Source of the DNA: Niallia circulans
GTDB lineage: Bacteria > Bacillota > Bacilli > Bacillales > Cytobacillaceae
Length of the DNA stretch: 64,000 nt
Direction of reading: 5' to 3'
Assembly (NCBI RefSeq): GCF_007273535.1
Contig: NZ_RIBP01000004.1
Span: 1 to 64,000, forward strand
Below, piece by piece: positions 1 through 9,280 of this stretch. How positions within the stretch are numbered: position 1 is the first letter of the stretch; each line of letters starts with the position of its first letter. A program made the position numbers and the translations under genes. The notes beneath the pieces were generated by a model. That model worked only from the letters and a program-made list of their open reading frames with translations. It had not been told where the DNA came from and searched no databases.

Positions 1-1594
1 TAGTCTGCAAGGAAAGCAGCGAGCCGTTTTGTAGTCGATAGTATTTGCGTTTCTCATCTAATGCAGACAGCAATTCCTTAATTTCTCTTTCTGGAAAGCC
101 TTCCATTTCGAACTTGAATTCCAGCCAGTTAATGCGATCCTTTTTCACCTTTACCCTGAATTTCGGGAAGCTATTTCCCTTGAAAATGCGATTACGGACT
201 GCTGTTGTAGCATATATTTGTACACTTAATTTTAATTCTGGCAAGGTGTTATACAGAAATTCATACTCCAGCTCCTCATTGTAGAGGATATAGCCGCTTT
301 CTGTTTCAGCAAACGAGCTGTTTTCCATTATTTTTAGTATTTCATTTTCCTTGTCTTCCTCCCTGACAAAAGCACCTTTTGCAGGAACATCCCTGCTTTC
401 CACAGGGTTTATCACAATATGTCCATAATGAAATTCTAAACTTGCCAAGAGCCGATTATTGACACGGTCCAAATACAGTTTTGCCTGCAGTGGTGTACGA
501 ACAAACTGACTGCTTATATGCACATTGCCCAGTTTCCTTAAGTTAGGCGCTACCTTTTCCAGAAAAAACTCCGCTTGGTTTTGGCGGATCGGAATATGAT
601 TTGTGCCAGTCTGTTCAAGCATCCCCTTTAACTCTGTTAGCCTTTGAATATCTTCACTGTCTATCTCATAGATTATTCCGCTTGAAACAACAGAATCATA
701 CATAGGAAGCAGCTGGATTTGTTCCATTCCAGCAATAGAGAGCTGATGATTACCTGTGTTGCCATGCTCAAATTGGAAGGTTAATGGCAGCTTCCCGTTA
801 GAAAGGGTTAAGCCTTGATGTGTTTCTGCCCAGCATTGAAATTCAACATGAGGCGCCTTTGTGAGGAGTTTTCGAACAGCTGGCCAGGAAGATGGCGTAA
901 GCAATACCATGTGCTTTTCCTCTATCATTCCGTTCTTGCTTAACTGCGGCAAGTAGGCATTTTCGTCCTCAGCCACTGCCACCAGCCCTCCCAATACAGC
1001 ATCTGCTTCCTTTATAAAGCATTGTGTTTCTGGATTATAGATTATAGCTTCTGTTGTATAGACATTTGCTTGTTTCCAAGCAAGCAAAAAGGCATGCATA
1101 TTTGGTACAACAACATCATCAATATGCATTTCAACTGCAAGCATCATCCTTTTACTTACTTCCTCCACCCGACACACAAATGCTGCTTTTCTGACTTCTC
1201 GATTTTCAAAATGACGTTGATGTGCACTTTTCCGTTTAGGCTGCAAATCAAAAATAGACAATAATTCGTCTGCAAGCAGATCCTCTCTCTGCTCGATATG
1301 TGGTGCGGTTTTCTTTAACTGATGTTCATAAACCGCCAGTAAAACTGCGGCCACATGCTGACAATCCTTTTGAAAGGAAGCAAGCTTCGGGCAGGAGCAT
1401 TCTGCTTGAATGGTATCTGATGACGCCTTTATGCTAACCTTAAAATCATCTGCACCGTGGACAGTTGCCTTACATGTATCTTCATTAAATAATTGAAACG
1501 TAACTTTATTGCTTCTCACAAAAGAATCTCCTCGCTTGAAGGAGACATTGCCACACATTTCTTTTATGATGTTTTTTGTTAGCCTAACATTCAT
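1..1594 (-). CDS. SNF2-family helicase, N-terminal part (SWIM zinc finger), partial
   Basis: The frame is open from an ATG at 1594 to the left edge, so the gene continues outside the window. GAAGGAG lies 8 nt before the ATG. A SWIM zinc finger (C-x-C ... C-x-H) is visible at about C66, C68, C78 and H80. The rest of the visible 531 codons matches the region that precedes the helicase core in Bacillus SNF2 proteins such as YwqA, including a DEKRKYYRLQNGSLLSL-type segment at the edge. In this family the SWIM motif binds nucleic acid or protein and the DEAD-like ATPase core, not visible here, remodels DNA- or RNA-protein complexes. It faces away from the methyltransferase downstream and shows no operon partner. 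The family call is firm; the exact role is unknown. Confidence 0.85.
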   Translation of the reverse strand, partial: MNVRLTKNIIKEMCGNVSFKRGDSFVRSNKVTFQLFNEDTCKATVHGADDFKVSIKASSDTIQAECSCPKLASFQKDCQHVAAVLLAVYEHQLKKTAPHIEQREDLLADELLSIFDLQPKRKSAHQRHFENREVRKAAFVCRVEEVSKRMMLAVEMHIDDVVVPNMHAFLLAWKQANVYTTEAIIYNPETQCFIKEADAVLGGLVAVAEDENAYLPQLSKNGMIEEKHMVLLTPSSWPAVRKLLTKAPHVEFQCWAETHQGLTLSNGKLPLTFQFEHGNTGNHQLSIAGMEQIQLLPMYDSVVSSGIIYEIDSEDIQRLTELKGMLEQTGTNHIPIRQNQAEFFLEKVAPNLRKLGNVHISSQFVRTPLQAKLYLDRVNNRLLASLEFHYGHIVINPVESRDVPAKGAFVREEDKENEILKIMENSSFAETESGYILYNEELEYEFLYNTLPELKLSVQIYATTAVRNRIFKGNSFPKFRVKVKKDRINWLEFKFEMEGFPEREIKELLSALDEKRKYYRLQNGSLLSLQT

Positions 1595-1700
1595 CTGGCT
1601 TTCTCCTTCTTCGACAAGTCCATTTGCTTGCTTTTCTCTTGTTTCATTCTAACATCGTGCCTTATATGCAACAAACAATGTGCACCACTGACAAACTCCA

Positions 1701-2633
1701 TTATTTACAAACTAGTACATGTCTTTTAAAGCTGCCTTTATTTGCTGTACAGCGGTCGACAATCGCGAATCCAGCTTGTTTAATAGCTTCATCAACTTCT
1801 TCTATAGAAACAATGACTGCTTTTTTAGCAAATCTTCTCGCACTTTTAAGCATTTCAAGCTTTTCCTCATACGGAAGTACAGAACAAAGGTTGTATGGCA
1901 TATCAATAATGGCTACATCAAATACACCATTCACAAGCTTGATATCCTGTAAAAGCACCTCTCCACTTAAATGAAAATAAGCAATATTTTCTCGCGCTTT
2001 GCCTGTTACTAGCGGATTAATATCACTGCCGACAATGTCTATTCCCATCGACAACGCTTCAATCAAAACAGTGCCGATGCCACAGCAAGGATCAATCGCC
2101 TTCACACCTGCGGGATGTGGCACGGCAATATTAGCAACAGCTCTTGCTAGCCTCGTGCTTAATGCAGTGGAATATTGATTAGGCTTGTTTTGGTGCTCGA
2201 GCCAAACAGATTTACTTTTATGGTAAAAACCAAATATCCAGCGGTCATTTGCAAACATGACAGCAAATGTCTGTTCCGGGTTTTGTAAATCAGCAGTTCC
2301 CTCTATATATGCACCAGCTTCTCTTTCCATCCGTTTTCTATCAGAAAATGGAATATTTCCATCTCCTTTTATAAAAACGACTTTATAGGAAGCTGCTTTT
2401 AAACCAATTTCACTTATTACGGACAAAAGTTCATGATAGCTTTCACTTTCTGCAACTATGTCCACCCTTCCTTTCATAAATGGACTTCTGCTTTGCTCAA
2501 GCTCCAGCTTGCTTTCGACAAAACCTTTGGGAGAGATACTGTCATCCGGAAAAAGAGAGCGCATCTCCAGCTTGCATAAGTCTGTTTCATCCTCATGAAA
2601 AGATATAGTATAAAGATAACCTTTGATTTTCAA
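1701..2633 (-). CDS. TRM11-like SAM-dependent RNA methyltransferase
   Basis: This 310-residue cytoplasmic protein has the class I SAM-binding motif DPCCGIG at 181-187 and a DMPYN motif at 244-248, the (D/N)PPY-type catalytic motif of N-methyltransferases in the TRM11/UPF0020 group. The N-terminal ~150 residues would correspond to the RNA-recognition part. The likely substrate is a tRNA or rRNA base, but which one cannot be told. The start is a TTG at 2633 preceded by GAGGG 7 nt upstream; no ATG fits better. The second motif reads DMPY rather than DPPY, so activity should be tested rather than assumed. It stands alone between the helicase and ispA. Confidence 0.75.
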   Translation of the reverse strand: MKIKGYLYTISFHEDETDLCKLEMRSLFPDDSISPKGFVESKLELEQSRSPFMKGRVDIVAESESYHELLSVISEIGLKAASYKVVFIKGDGNIPFSDRKRMEREAGAYIEGTADLQNPEQTFAVMFANDRWIFGFYHKSKSVWLEHQNKPNQYSTALSTRLARAVANIAVPHPAGVKAIDPCCGIGTVLIEALSMGIDIVGSDINPLVTGKARENIAYFHLSGEVLLQDIKLVNGVFDVAIIDMPYNLCSVLPYEEKLEMLKSARRFAKKAVIVSIEEVDEAIKQAGFAIVDRCTANKGSFKRHVLVCK

Positions 2634-2748
2634 TTAATAGCCCTCATTCTAATACATATTTATTATGTTATTATAATGGACTTACAGAAGTATTACTATT
2701 ATACGGATTGCTAGAATTTACTTCCAGATAGGGTATATATAAACAAAA

Positions 2749-2775
2749 AAGATGCTCCTTTTAAAGGAACATCTT
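2749..2775 (-). terminator. Terminator of ispA
   Basis: AAGATG...CATCTT stem with an inner CCTTT/AAAGG arm, followed on the minus strand by a T-rich stretch. It lies 20-50 nt past the ispA stop. Confidence 0.7.
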
Positions 2776-2795
2776 CTAAAAGCATAATATCTTAT

Positions 2796-3755
2796 TTAAA
2801 CTGACAGCATTTCTGTAACTGTCGACTGGATTGCTTCTGCCAGCTTCTCTGGTGCTGTTAAATATAACAGTCCGTTTCCTTCTAGTTTTGGAGAGAAGCC
2901 AAGAGGAACAGTCCGTTTAATTAGCTGTGCATACAGCTCCGGTTCTGTTAGCTGTCTATCAAACTCCTGAACGGCAATCGCCTTGATTAAGGCTAGTCCG
3001 CCAGAGACATGCGGTGCAGCCATGGATGTGCCGCTAAGTCTAGCATATTGGCCATTCAAATAGGTGGACAGAATATTTTCTCCTGGAGCTGCAAGGTCTA
3101 CTTCTCTGTTAGAATTGGAAAATTCAGAAGAGCTTCGTGTAAAATCCACGGAACCGACACTGATTACTTCGTTATAGGCTGCAGGATAGCCAAGCTCTTC
3201 TGTTGTGTCACGTCCATCGCCTTCATTTCCCGCTGCGCAGACAACAAGGATTTGGTTGTCGACTGCTCTTTTGACGGCATCATGAAGGGCTTGGACATCA
3301 TCTGGTCCTCCTAAGCTCATCGAGATAATATCAACATTTTGTTCGATAGCATAGTGAATTCCGTTGGCAATCCAATCATACTGCCCTGAACCTTGTCCGT
3401 TAAGGACCTTCACGATAAGAAGGGAGCTTTCTGGTGCTGCACCAACAACTCCATTAGCATTTTCAACAGCCGCAATTGTTCCTGCCACATGTGTGCCATG
3501 TCCATTATAATCTGTATAAATATCTGGGTTCGAGTTATCATCATCTGTAAAGTTATAGCCGCCAATTATGCGCTCCTGCAAATCAGGATGTGTCGTATCA
3601 CAGCCTGTATCAAGGATTGCAATCTTTATTCCTTTTCCTTTCGATTTTGCCCATAATGCAGGTGCTTGAATTTGCTGTATTCCTGTTGGCACCTCATTTG
3701 TCAGTTGCACCACTTGCTCTACTTTGTAAGGTATTACCTTCACTTCTGGTCTCAA
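2796..3755 (-). CDS. ispA: Intracellular subtilisin-like serine protease (IspA)
   Basis: A 319-residue S8 peptidase with the catalytic triad Asp49 (ILDTG), His86 (GHGTH) and Ser244 (GTSMAAPH), and oxyanion Asn177 (AAGNEGD). There is no signal peptide. The N-terminal extension carries VIPY, equivalent to the LIPY/F motif that holds intracellular subtilisins inactive until it is cleaved. Length and sequence closely follow B. subtilis IspA, the main cytoplasmic protease of stationary phase. The start is TTG at 3755, with AGGAGG 9 nt upstream. It is monocistronic with its own terminator. The identification is strong. Confidence 0.95.
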   Translation of the reverse strand: MRPEVKVIPYKVEQVVQLTNEVPTGIQQIQAPALWAKSKGKGIKIAILDTGCDTTHPDLQERIIGGYNFTDDDNSNPDIYTDYNGHGTHVAGTIAAVENANGVVGAAPESSLLIVKVLNGQGSGQYDWIANGIHYAIEQNVDIISMSLGGPDDVQALHDAVKRAVDNQILVVCAAGNEGDGRDTTEELGYPAAYNEVISVGSVDFTRSSSEFSNSNREVDLAAPGENILSTYLNGQYARLSGTSMAAPHVSGGLALIKAIAVQEFDRQLTEPELYAQLIKRTVPLGFSPKLEGNGLLYLTAPEKLAEAIQSTVTEMLSV

Positions 3756-4005
3756 AATATGATCCCTCCTGTAGGATTAGTAGTTTACATTAAATAGTTT
3801 AACAATTTAGCATATTCAAAAAAAGAGCCTTTCGACTCATACAAGAACACATGTTTTGCGGAAATTTGCCGATTTAATTGGTTTTCCCCTGATATAAATG
3901 ACTCAACTAATAGACAGTAATTTCAAATCTTTTCTAAGAAACGATGAAAATAGCAGTCACGAATTCTAAGAATTTCCTCATTTCCCTCTATACAATTCCA
4001 ATTAA

Positions 4006-4037
4006 TTAGATTATCATCTAATTAGATAATAATCTAA
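4006..4037. promoter_or_regulatory. Twin palindromic operator in front of MFS exporter
   Basis: Two adjacent 16-bp palindromes of the form TTAGAT-N4-ATCTAA lie head to tail at 4006-4021 and 4022-4037, ending just before the ribosome site (GGTGA at 4041) of the MFS gene. Together they also form an almost perfect 32-bp dyad. The position fits a repressor site for a drug-responsive regulator (MarR, TetR or PadR type). No regulator gene is adjacent, so the binding protein is unknown. Confidence 0.6.
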
Positions 4038-4051
4038 AAAGGTGATTAAGA

Positions 4052-5263
4052 ATGTTCATTCTGACAACAGAAAAGAAGTATCAAAAGCTTTTTCTAGCTG
4101 GTCTAATTAATGGCATTGGTGACCGGGTTAGCCAAGTGGCTACCTTGTCCCTTATTTTACAGCTTGCTGATTCTGGCATGTCTGTCGGTATAACCCTTGC
4201 TCTTCGCATGCTGCCCTTCTTGCTGTTTGGTCCTTTTAGCAACAAAATTGCAGCTATCTGGTCCCGAAAAAATCTGCTAATCTTTATAGACGCAGCTCGG
4301 GCTGTCATAGCCATTTCGTTTTTCTTTGTCGAAAATAAAGCAGATATTTGGATTATTTATGCTGCCTCCTTTCTTTTAGCAAGTGGAGAAGCCTTATATG
4401 CTCCTGTAAGAAAAGCCAGCATTCCAGCAATTATTGCTCCCAAAAACTTGAAGGGTGTGAACGGTTTAGAGCAGGTACAATTAGGCTTCGTCCTTGTAAT
4501 TGGCGCATTGGCCGGAGGCATAGTTTCCTATCTGTTTGGAATTCACGCTGCTTTTCTTGTGAATATTGTTTCCTTTATCGTTGCTGGTGCCTTCATTAAC
4601 AGGATTGAAAGCTTGGAAACTCCGCAGAGCAAGGCTGTTTCTCCTTTTGAATCCAAAGAAACCGGGCTGTTTTCAGTACTCTTCTCTTCCTCCTTATTCA
4701 TCATGCTGTTAAGTGCTGATATTCTTGTTCCGCTTGCGAATGGAATTGAAAATGTTCTGATCAGTGTGTATGCAGACAGCACCTTTTTTGCCGGAGAGTT
4801 AGGAGTAGGAATTCTTTATAGTGTGCTTGGAACGGGATTTATCATCAGCCCGCTCCTTACTAAGTATATTAAGAACCATTTCTTGTTTTTTGCCTATCTT
4901 TCCATGTTGATGGAAGGGTTCATTTTGCTGGCTGTCAGTCAAACTGGTTCATTCATGATAATCGCGGTTTTGTTTGGTCTTCTTACGATATTTGGAGGTG
5001 TAGGCAATACCCTGCTAGACACTGTCATAATGAACGAACTGCCATCAAAGCATCAAGGAGCTTATTTTTCTTTTTCTGCAACGATTGGGAATACAAGTTT
5101 AGGTTTGTCCATGTTTGCCACCGGCCTGCTGTTGGATGTACTCCAACCGCGCATATTAGGAGCCATAAACGGCCTCTTATATATTGCTTTTGGAGGTGTT
5201 TATCTATTGTGGAGTTTTCAGCTAATTCGATTGAAAAGATTGCAAAAGGGCAAGTTACTTTAG
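4052..5263 (+). CDS. MFS efflux transporter (DHA3/MFS_3 type)
   Basis: A 403-residue protein with about 12 predicted membrane segments. Its sequence resembles the MFS_3 exporters that drive drugs or siderophores out by proton antiport, with an N-terminal GLINGIGDRVSQVATL segment and a helix 2-3 loop before RKNLLIF. The substrate cannot be inferred. The start ATG follows GGTGATT, a modest ribosome site, directly after the twin TTAGAT-N4-ATCTAA palindromes, so expression is probably derepressed by a ligand. It is monocistronic and closed by a stem-loop at 5297-5330. Confidence 0.8.
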   Translation: MFILTTEKKYQKLFLAGLINGIGDRVSQVATLSLILQLADSGMSVGITLALRMLPFLLFGPFSNKIAAIWSRKNLLIFIDAARAVIAISFFFVENKADIWIIYAASFLLASGEALYAPVRKASIPAIIAPKNLKGVNGLEQVQLGFVLVIGALAGGIVSYLFGIHAAFLVNIVSFIVAGAFINRIESLETPQSKAVSPFESKETGLFSVLFSSSLFIMLLSADILVPLANGIENVLISVYADSTFFAGELGVGILYSVLGTGFIISPLLTKYIKNHFLFFAYLSMLMEGFILLAVSQTGSFMIIAVLFGLLTIFGGVGNTLLDTVIMNELPSKHQGAYFSFSATIGNTSLGLSMFATGLLLDVLQPRILGAINGLLYIAFGGVYLLWSFQLIRLKRLQKGKLL

Positions 5264-5296
5264 TGAAGTTTTTAACCTTTGGAGAATCACGCTAAA

Positions 5297-5330
5297 AACC
5301 TGTACCCTAATTAAGGTACAGGTTCATTTT
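5297..5330. terminator. Bidirectional terminator between MFS and GGDEF genes
   Basis: AACCTGTACC ... GGTACAGGTT stem with a short AT loop between two convergent genes. T-rich sequence follows on the plus strand. Confidence 0.7.
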
Positions 5331-5331
5331 G

Positions 5332-6870
5332 TCAGTATACGGCAGATTTCCCAAAGCTGCGCACGCAGTTTCTACCACCATTCTTCGCTTCATAGAGTGC
5401 TATATCAGCTTCATCCATAAGTGAAGCGATAAGCTGTTCATTTTCGTCGTTATCAATAACGGCACTTGTCACTCCTAAGCTGGCAGTAACATTAATTGCT
5501 GCTTCGTCTACCTTTACACTGCTTTTCTCAACCTCATGACGAATTGCTTCTGCAACTTGAACAGCATCTGCTTGAGAGGTATTAGGCAGGCAAATGATAA
5601 ACTCCTCACCACCGTATCTGCCAATAAAATCAGAATTTCTAATATGCTGTTTGGCACATTGTACTACTTGTTTCAGAACAATATCACCTGCTTTATGACC
5701 AAAAGTATCATTCACTCTCTTAAAGTGATCAATATCAAACATAATAATAGCCACTTTATCCATATCAAACAGCTCGTCTGTTTTCTGCAGAAAAAAACTG
5801 CGGGTATACACATTTGTTAAACCATCCAGACTGGCGATAGCTTTTAATTGTTCCTGCATTAATATTCTTTCGGTGACATCCACAAATGTTATGATTTGGC
5901 CGAGATGCTTTTTCCGATGCAAAACGGGAGTAAATTTGATTTGATAATGCAGTGTATCCTGCTTATAATCTTGTTTTTCTCCTTTTACGACAATACCCAA
6001 AAGTGACTCGTTTTCCTTAAGCATTTCCTTAACAGGTTTGCCAATTGAACGGCTCTTGATCGCTGGAACCATTTTTTGCATGACTGGATTAAAATCCACA
6101 ATAACATTGTTTTGATTTAATACCAAAACCCCTTCTTCCATGCTGTCAAATACCTTTTCTCTAGCAATTGGAGCAACACTGAACATTTGTAACGATATAA
6201 TCGCCGCCCCATGAAAAACAAAGGAAATACTCATTGAAATTGGCCCTAAATCAATGCCGTTAGGACTTAAGCCTGTCAAATAAAAAACACTGCCAAGTAC
6301 AGGGACAAAAAGACCTGCTGTCATTGTCGCAATCTGCCATTTAAAGCGCCTTGCTTTCCCCTTTCGAAGCTGTGCCAACAGCAAAATAATGCTGCCTAAA
6401 ACACATGCATAAAGGAAAAAAGAATGGACATAAAACCATGGACCGCCTTCAAGACTTAAGGTAGGAAAAGTCCCAGATGTGTCTACACCCATTGATTTGT
6501 AATAGAAATGATGAAAATCATTCGTATAGTGAATCAATATCGTCAATGACGGAAGGCCGAAAAAAAAGTAGTACAAACGGCGACTCCACTTAACACCTAC
6601 ATATTCCATGCACATGAATAATGTAAATACCGGTATAAATGGCAATACGAGATATTCAAGGCGCAGCCATATTTTCATATGCTCAAGTGTCGTGCTTGTT
6701 AGCTCAAACACATAAAAAAACGTAAATAGCATACTGCAGAAGGTTCCTAAAATATAGAAAATTCCTCCTGGAGCATTGCGTATGCGGTAATAAGCATAAA
6801 TACATAATAGTGCACTTAACAGCCCGCCACATATATCAATAAAAGCAAAAAGGAATAATTGTTGTGACAT
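5332..6870 (-). CDS. Membrane diguanylate cyclase (7TM - PAS - GGDEF)
   Basis: 512 residues in three parts. The N-terminal ~230 residues hold seven hydrophobic segments of the histidine-kinase 7TM sensor type. A PAS domain follows at about 235-340, then a GGDEF domain. The active-site motif is GGEEF at 420-424, so the cyclase should make cyclic-di-GMP from two GTP. An RxxD inhibitory site (R411-x-x-D414) stands five residues before it, so product feedback is expected. No EAL or HD-GYP domain is present. The signal sensed by the membrane part is unknown. It is transcribed alone, convergent with the MFS gene, and lies beside a chemoreceptor gene, consistent with a role in the motility/sessility switch, though that link is inference. 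Confidence 0.88.
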   Translation of the reverse strand: MSQQLFLFAFIDICGGLLSALLCIYAYYRIRNAPGGIFYILGTFCSMLFTFFYVFELTSTTLEHMKIWLRLEYLVLPFIPVFTLFMCMEYVGVKWSRRLYYFFFGLPSLTILIHYTNDFHHFYYKSMGVDTSGTFPTLSLEGGPWFYVHSFFLYACVLGSIILLLAQLRKGKARRFKWQIATMTAGLFVPVLGSVFYLTGLSPNGIDLGPISMSISFVFHGAAIISLQMFSVAPIAREKVFDSMEEGVLVLNQNNVIVDFNPVMQKMVPAIKSRSIGKPVKEMLKENESLLGIVVKGEKQDYKQDTLHYQIKFTPVLHRKKHLGQIITFVDVTERILMQEQLKAIASLDGLTNVYTRSFFLQKTDELFDMDKVAIIMFDIDHFKRVNDTFGHKAGDIVLKQVVQCAKQHIRNSDFIGRYGGEEFIICLPNTSQADAVQVAEAIRHEVEKSSVKVDEAAINVTASLGVTSAVIDNDENEQLIASLMDEADIALYEAKNGGRNCVRSFGKSAVY

Positions 6871-6956
6871 CTTTCATTCTCCAAATTAGATTTTTACCTC
6901 ATTATTTATTGCTTTTATTATATTCTATTTCTTAACAGCAAGGATATAATAAAATA

Positions 6957-6990
6957 GGCCCCTATTTCACTTTAAAATAGGGGCCATTTA
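6957..6990 (-). terminator. Terminator of chemoreceptor gene
   Basis: GGCCCCTATTT / AAATAGGGGCC perfect 11-bp stem with a 7-nt loop, followed on the minus strand by TATTTTATTATA. It lies ~80 nt past the receptor stop. Confidence 0.85.
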
Positions 6991-7065
6991 CTAATGAACT
7001 CTGATGAACTCAGGCTTTATCCGTTTTATTACTTTCACTATATACTAATTAGAATATCTTACCAA

Positions 7066-9045
7066 TCAGATAGTGAATTTACGGATTAGTTCCTGCAGCT
7101 CTTCTGACATGCTTGATAGTGATTTTGCTGATGCAGTAACTTCCTCAAGGACTGCAATTTGCTCTTCTGTACTTGCTGCCACACTTTCAGAGGCAGCGGT
7201 GTTTTCTTTTGCAATATTTGCCAAATCAAAGGAAGTAGACGTAACTGACTGCATTTCTCCCGTTACACCCTTAACAATTTGCGAAACTTCTTCCATTTTT
7301 GGTCCCATTGTTTTAATTCCTTCAATGATTGCTTGGAATTTAACAATTGCTTCCTGTGATACGTCTATTCCTGTCTGAACACTATCTGCTGCCTGTTTCA
7401 TTTTGTCGACAGTCTGTTCTGTACTTGTCTGGATATCCTTAATCAAGCCAGTGATTTGTTTAGCGGATGTTTGCGACTGTTCAGCAAGCTTTCTTACTTC
7501 TTCTGCCACAACAGCAAATCCTTTGCCTTGCTCTCCTGCTCTTGCTGCCTCAATTGCGGCATTAAGTGCTAAAAGGTTTGTTTGCTCTGCGATGCCGCTG
7601 ATAACATTGCTTATTTCATTAATTTCTTTAGAGCGGTCGTTTAATGACTTGATCATTTTATCTGATTCACTAACATGTTCAAAGATCGTGTTCATTTGAT
7701 CAACTGTTTTCTTAACTGACTCTCCGCCTTCTATTGCATGAGTAGCTGTTAATCTCGCTTCTTCATTAACAATTTCAACATTTTCATGGATTGTATTGAT
7801 ACCTTGTCCTACTTTTTCAATGGCTTTAGCCGTCTTCTCAATCCCTACTGTTTGCACCTCTGCACCACTTGCGATTTGCTGGGTGGATGATGCAACATGA
7901 ATAGTTGCTGTTTTTGTTTCTTCAGCTGCCGCTGACAACTCTTCTGCAGCTGCTGCAACTTGTTCTGTATTTGTGTCTACCTGTGATATCAAATCACGCA
8001 ACGATTCCTTCATTTCAGTGAAAGCATTCCCAAGCTCGCCAACCTCATCCTTAGAGGTTACTTCTATCGGTTCTGATAAATTCCCTTTACTGATAATAAT
8101 GGCACTGTCCTTCAGTTTTTGAATCGGTCTGATAATAGAGCGCGTTACAAGGACAGCAACTATAATTCCGATTAATATTGCCAGAATCTCAATAAATAAA
8201 GCTGATTTCACGATAGGTGCTGATGCAGCATCTACTTCGCTTTTATACATTGTTCCTGCAATTTTCCAGCCAGTCAATTTATTTGTCGTGAAGGTCATGC
8301 TTTTCAGTTCACCATCTAATTCATAGTTCAGGTGTCCTTGATTACTTTCATAAAGGTCTGCCATAAAGCTGTCTGTTGCTTCTGAACCAGATTCCTTCGT
8401 TGGATGGTATACATATTGTTTTTCCCTGCCAAGAATAAAGGAATAACCTTCTTGTCCAATTGTCACTTTTTTTGCTACGTCTTTAATCGAATCAACCTTT
8501 AAGTTAATTCCAATAATTCCAGTTCCATCTGTAAGCTTCTTAGAAATAGTAACAACCATTTCTCCTGATGCTGATAAATAGGCATCAGATATAAAAGTAT
8601 CTGTCGTAGCCTCTGCGTTTTTGTACCAGTCTCTTTCCCGTGGATCATAACCGTCAGGAAGCTTTTTAACCGGATATTGAATCATGTCTCCATTAGGTGT
8701 ACCAACATAAATGCTGGCTGCTTCTGGATGAAGCGATGCATACTCGTCAAGGCGCTTTCTTAAGTCGGAGTTTTTCTTTACACTGTTTTCATCTATCGAC
8801 ATATTTTCAGCAAAAAACTCAGCATCCTTTACTTTTGGCTCTACCGTACTATCTATATATTCATTCAGCAAGTCTACACTTGCTTCTGCGGCATATGTTA
8901 TTTGGCTTGAAATCGCCTTATTTGCACTTAAATAAGAAACTGCCCCTATCGTTATTGCTGGTATAATCACCAACAGTAAAAAGGTTAACAGCAGTTTCCT
9001 TTTGATCGTCATTTTTATTCTCTTTAATCCTTTTTGTTTCCCCAT
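7066..9045 (-). CDS. Methyl-accepting chemotaxis protein with dCache sensor (McpA/TlpA-like)
   Basis: A 659-residue transmembrane receptor: TM1 at about 17-38, an extracellular dCache domain (~40-280) with a [11 protein letters not shown] ligand-pocket motif, TM2 at about 283-303, HAMP to ~355, then a long coiled-coil signalling domain with the conserved hairpin tip ([17 protein letters not shown]). It should bind a small ligand outside the cell and control CheA through the hairpin. The closest family is B. subtilis McpA/B/C and TlpA, many of which sense amino acids, but the ligand here is not known. AGGAG precedes the ATG by 5 nt. A sigma-D-type promoter lies upstream (9087-9113), linking it to the flagellar regulon. 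Confidence 0.92.
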   Translation of the reverse strand: MGKQKGLKRIKMTIKRKLLLTFLLLVIIPAITIGAVSYLSANKAISSQITYAAEASVDLLNEYIDSTVEPKVKDAEFFAENMSIDENSVKKNSDLRKRLDEYASLHPEAASIYVGTPNGDMIQYPVKKLPDGYDPRERDWYKNAEATTDTFISDAYLSASGEMVVTISKKLTDGTGIIGINLKVDSIKDVAKKVTIGQEGYSFILGREKQYVYHPTKESGSEATDSFMADLYESNQGHLNYELDGELKSMTFTTNKLTGWKIAGTMYKSEVDAASAPIVKSALFIEILAILIGIIVAVLVTRSIIRPIQKLKDSAIIISKGNLSEPIEVTSKDEVGELGNAFTEMKESLRDLISQVDTNTEQVAAAAEELSAAAEETKTATIHVASSTQQIASGAEVQTVGIEKTAKAIEKVGQGINTIHENVEIVNEEARLTATHAIEGGESVKKTVDQMNTIFEHVSESDKMIKSLNDRSKEINEISNVISGIAEQTNLLALNAAIEAARAGEQGKGFAVVAEEVRKLAEQSQTSAKQITGLIKDIQTSTEQTVDKMKQAADSVQTGIDVSQEAIVKFQAIIEGIKTMGPKMEEVSQIVKGVTGEMQSVTSTSFDLANIAKENTAASESVAASTEEQIAVLEEVTASAKSLSSMSEELQELIRKFTI

Positions 9046-9086
9046 GTTGTCTCCTGCCTTTATCTTTTTATCTTAATCTAATTCCT

Positions 9087-9113
9087 ATATCGACAGGAAA
9101 TTTGCCTTATATA
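9087..9113 (-). promoter_or_regulatory. Sigma-D promoter of chemoreceptor
   Basis: Minus-strand GTCGATAT (9094-9087), one base from the sigma-D -10 consensus GCCGATAT, with TATA (9113-9110) 15 nt upstream in the -35 position (consensus TAAA). Confidence 0.65.
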
Positions 9114-9192
9114 TAAGAAAATATACCCATTATTTTTACTAATAACGGATAAAATACCCAAATAGAATGAAGGCGGTTTATAATCCGATTAA

Positions 9193-9221
9193 TTGCATAC
9201 CCTTTAGAAAGACTATATAAT
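9193..9221 (+). promoter_or_regulatory. Sigma-A promoter of MFS gene
   Basis: TTGCAT (9193-9198), 17-nt spacer, TATAAT (9216-9221). The ribosome site of the MFS gene follows ~45 nt later. Confidence 0.75.
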
Positions 9222-9280
9222 CAGCAAATGGATTCGTACATCCAAAAAAGAGAGCAAAAATTACTAAAGGAGCGCTTTAT

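Noticed and set aside
7073..7700. Several 90-100-codon plus-strand frames inside the chemoreceptor gene
   Set aside because: They are antisense shadows of a strongly conserved coding region, without ribosome sites or known domains.
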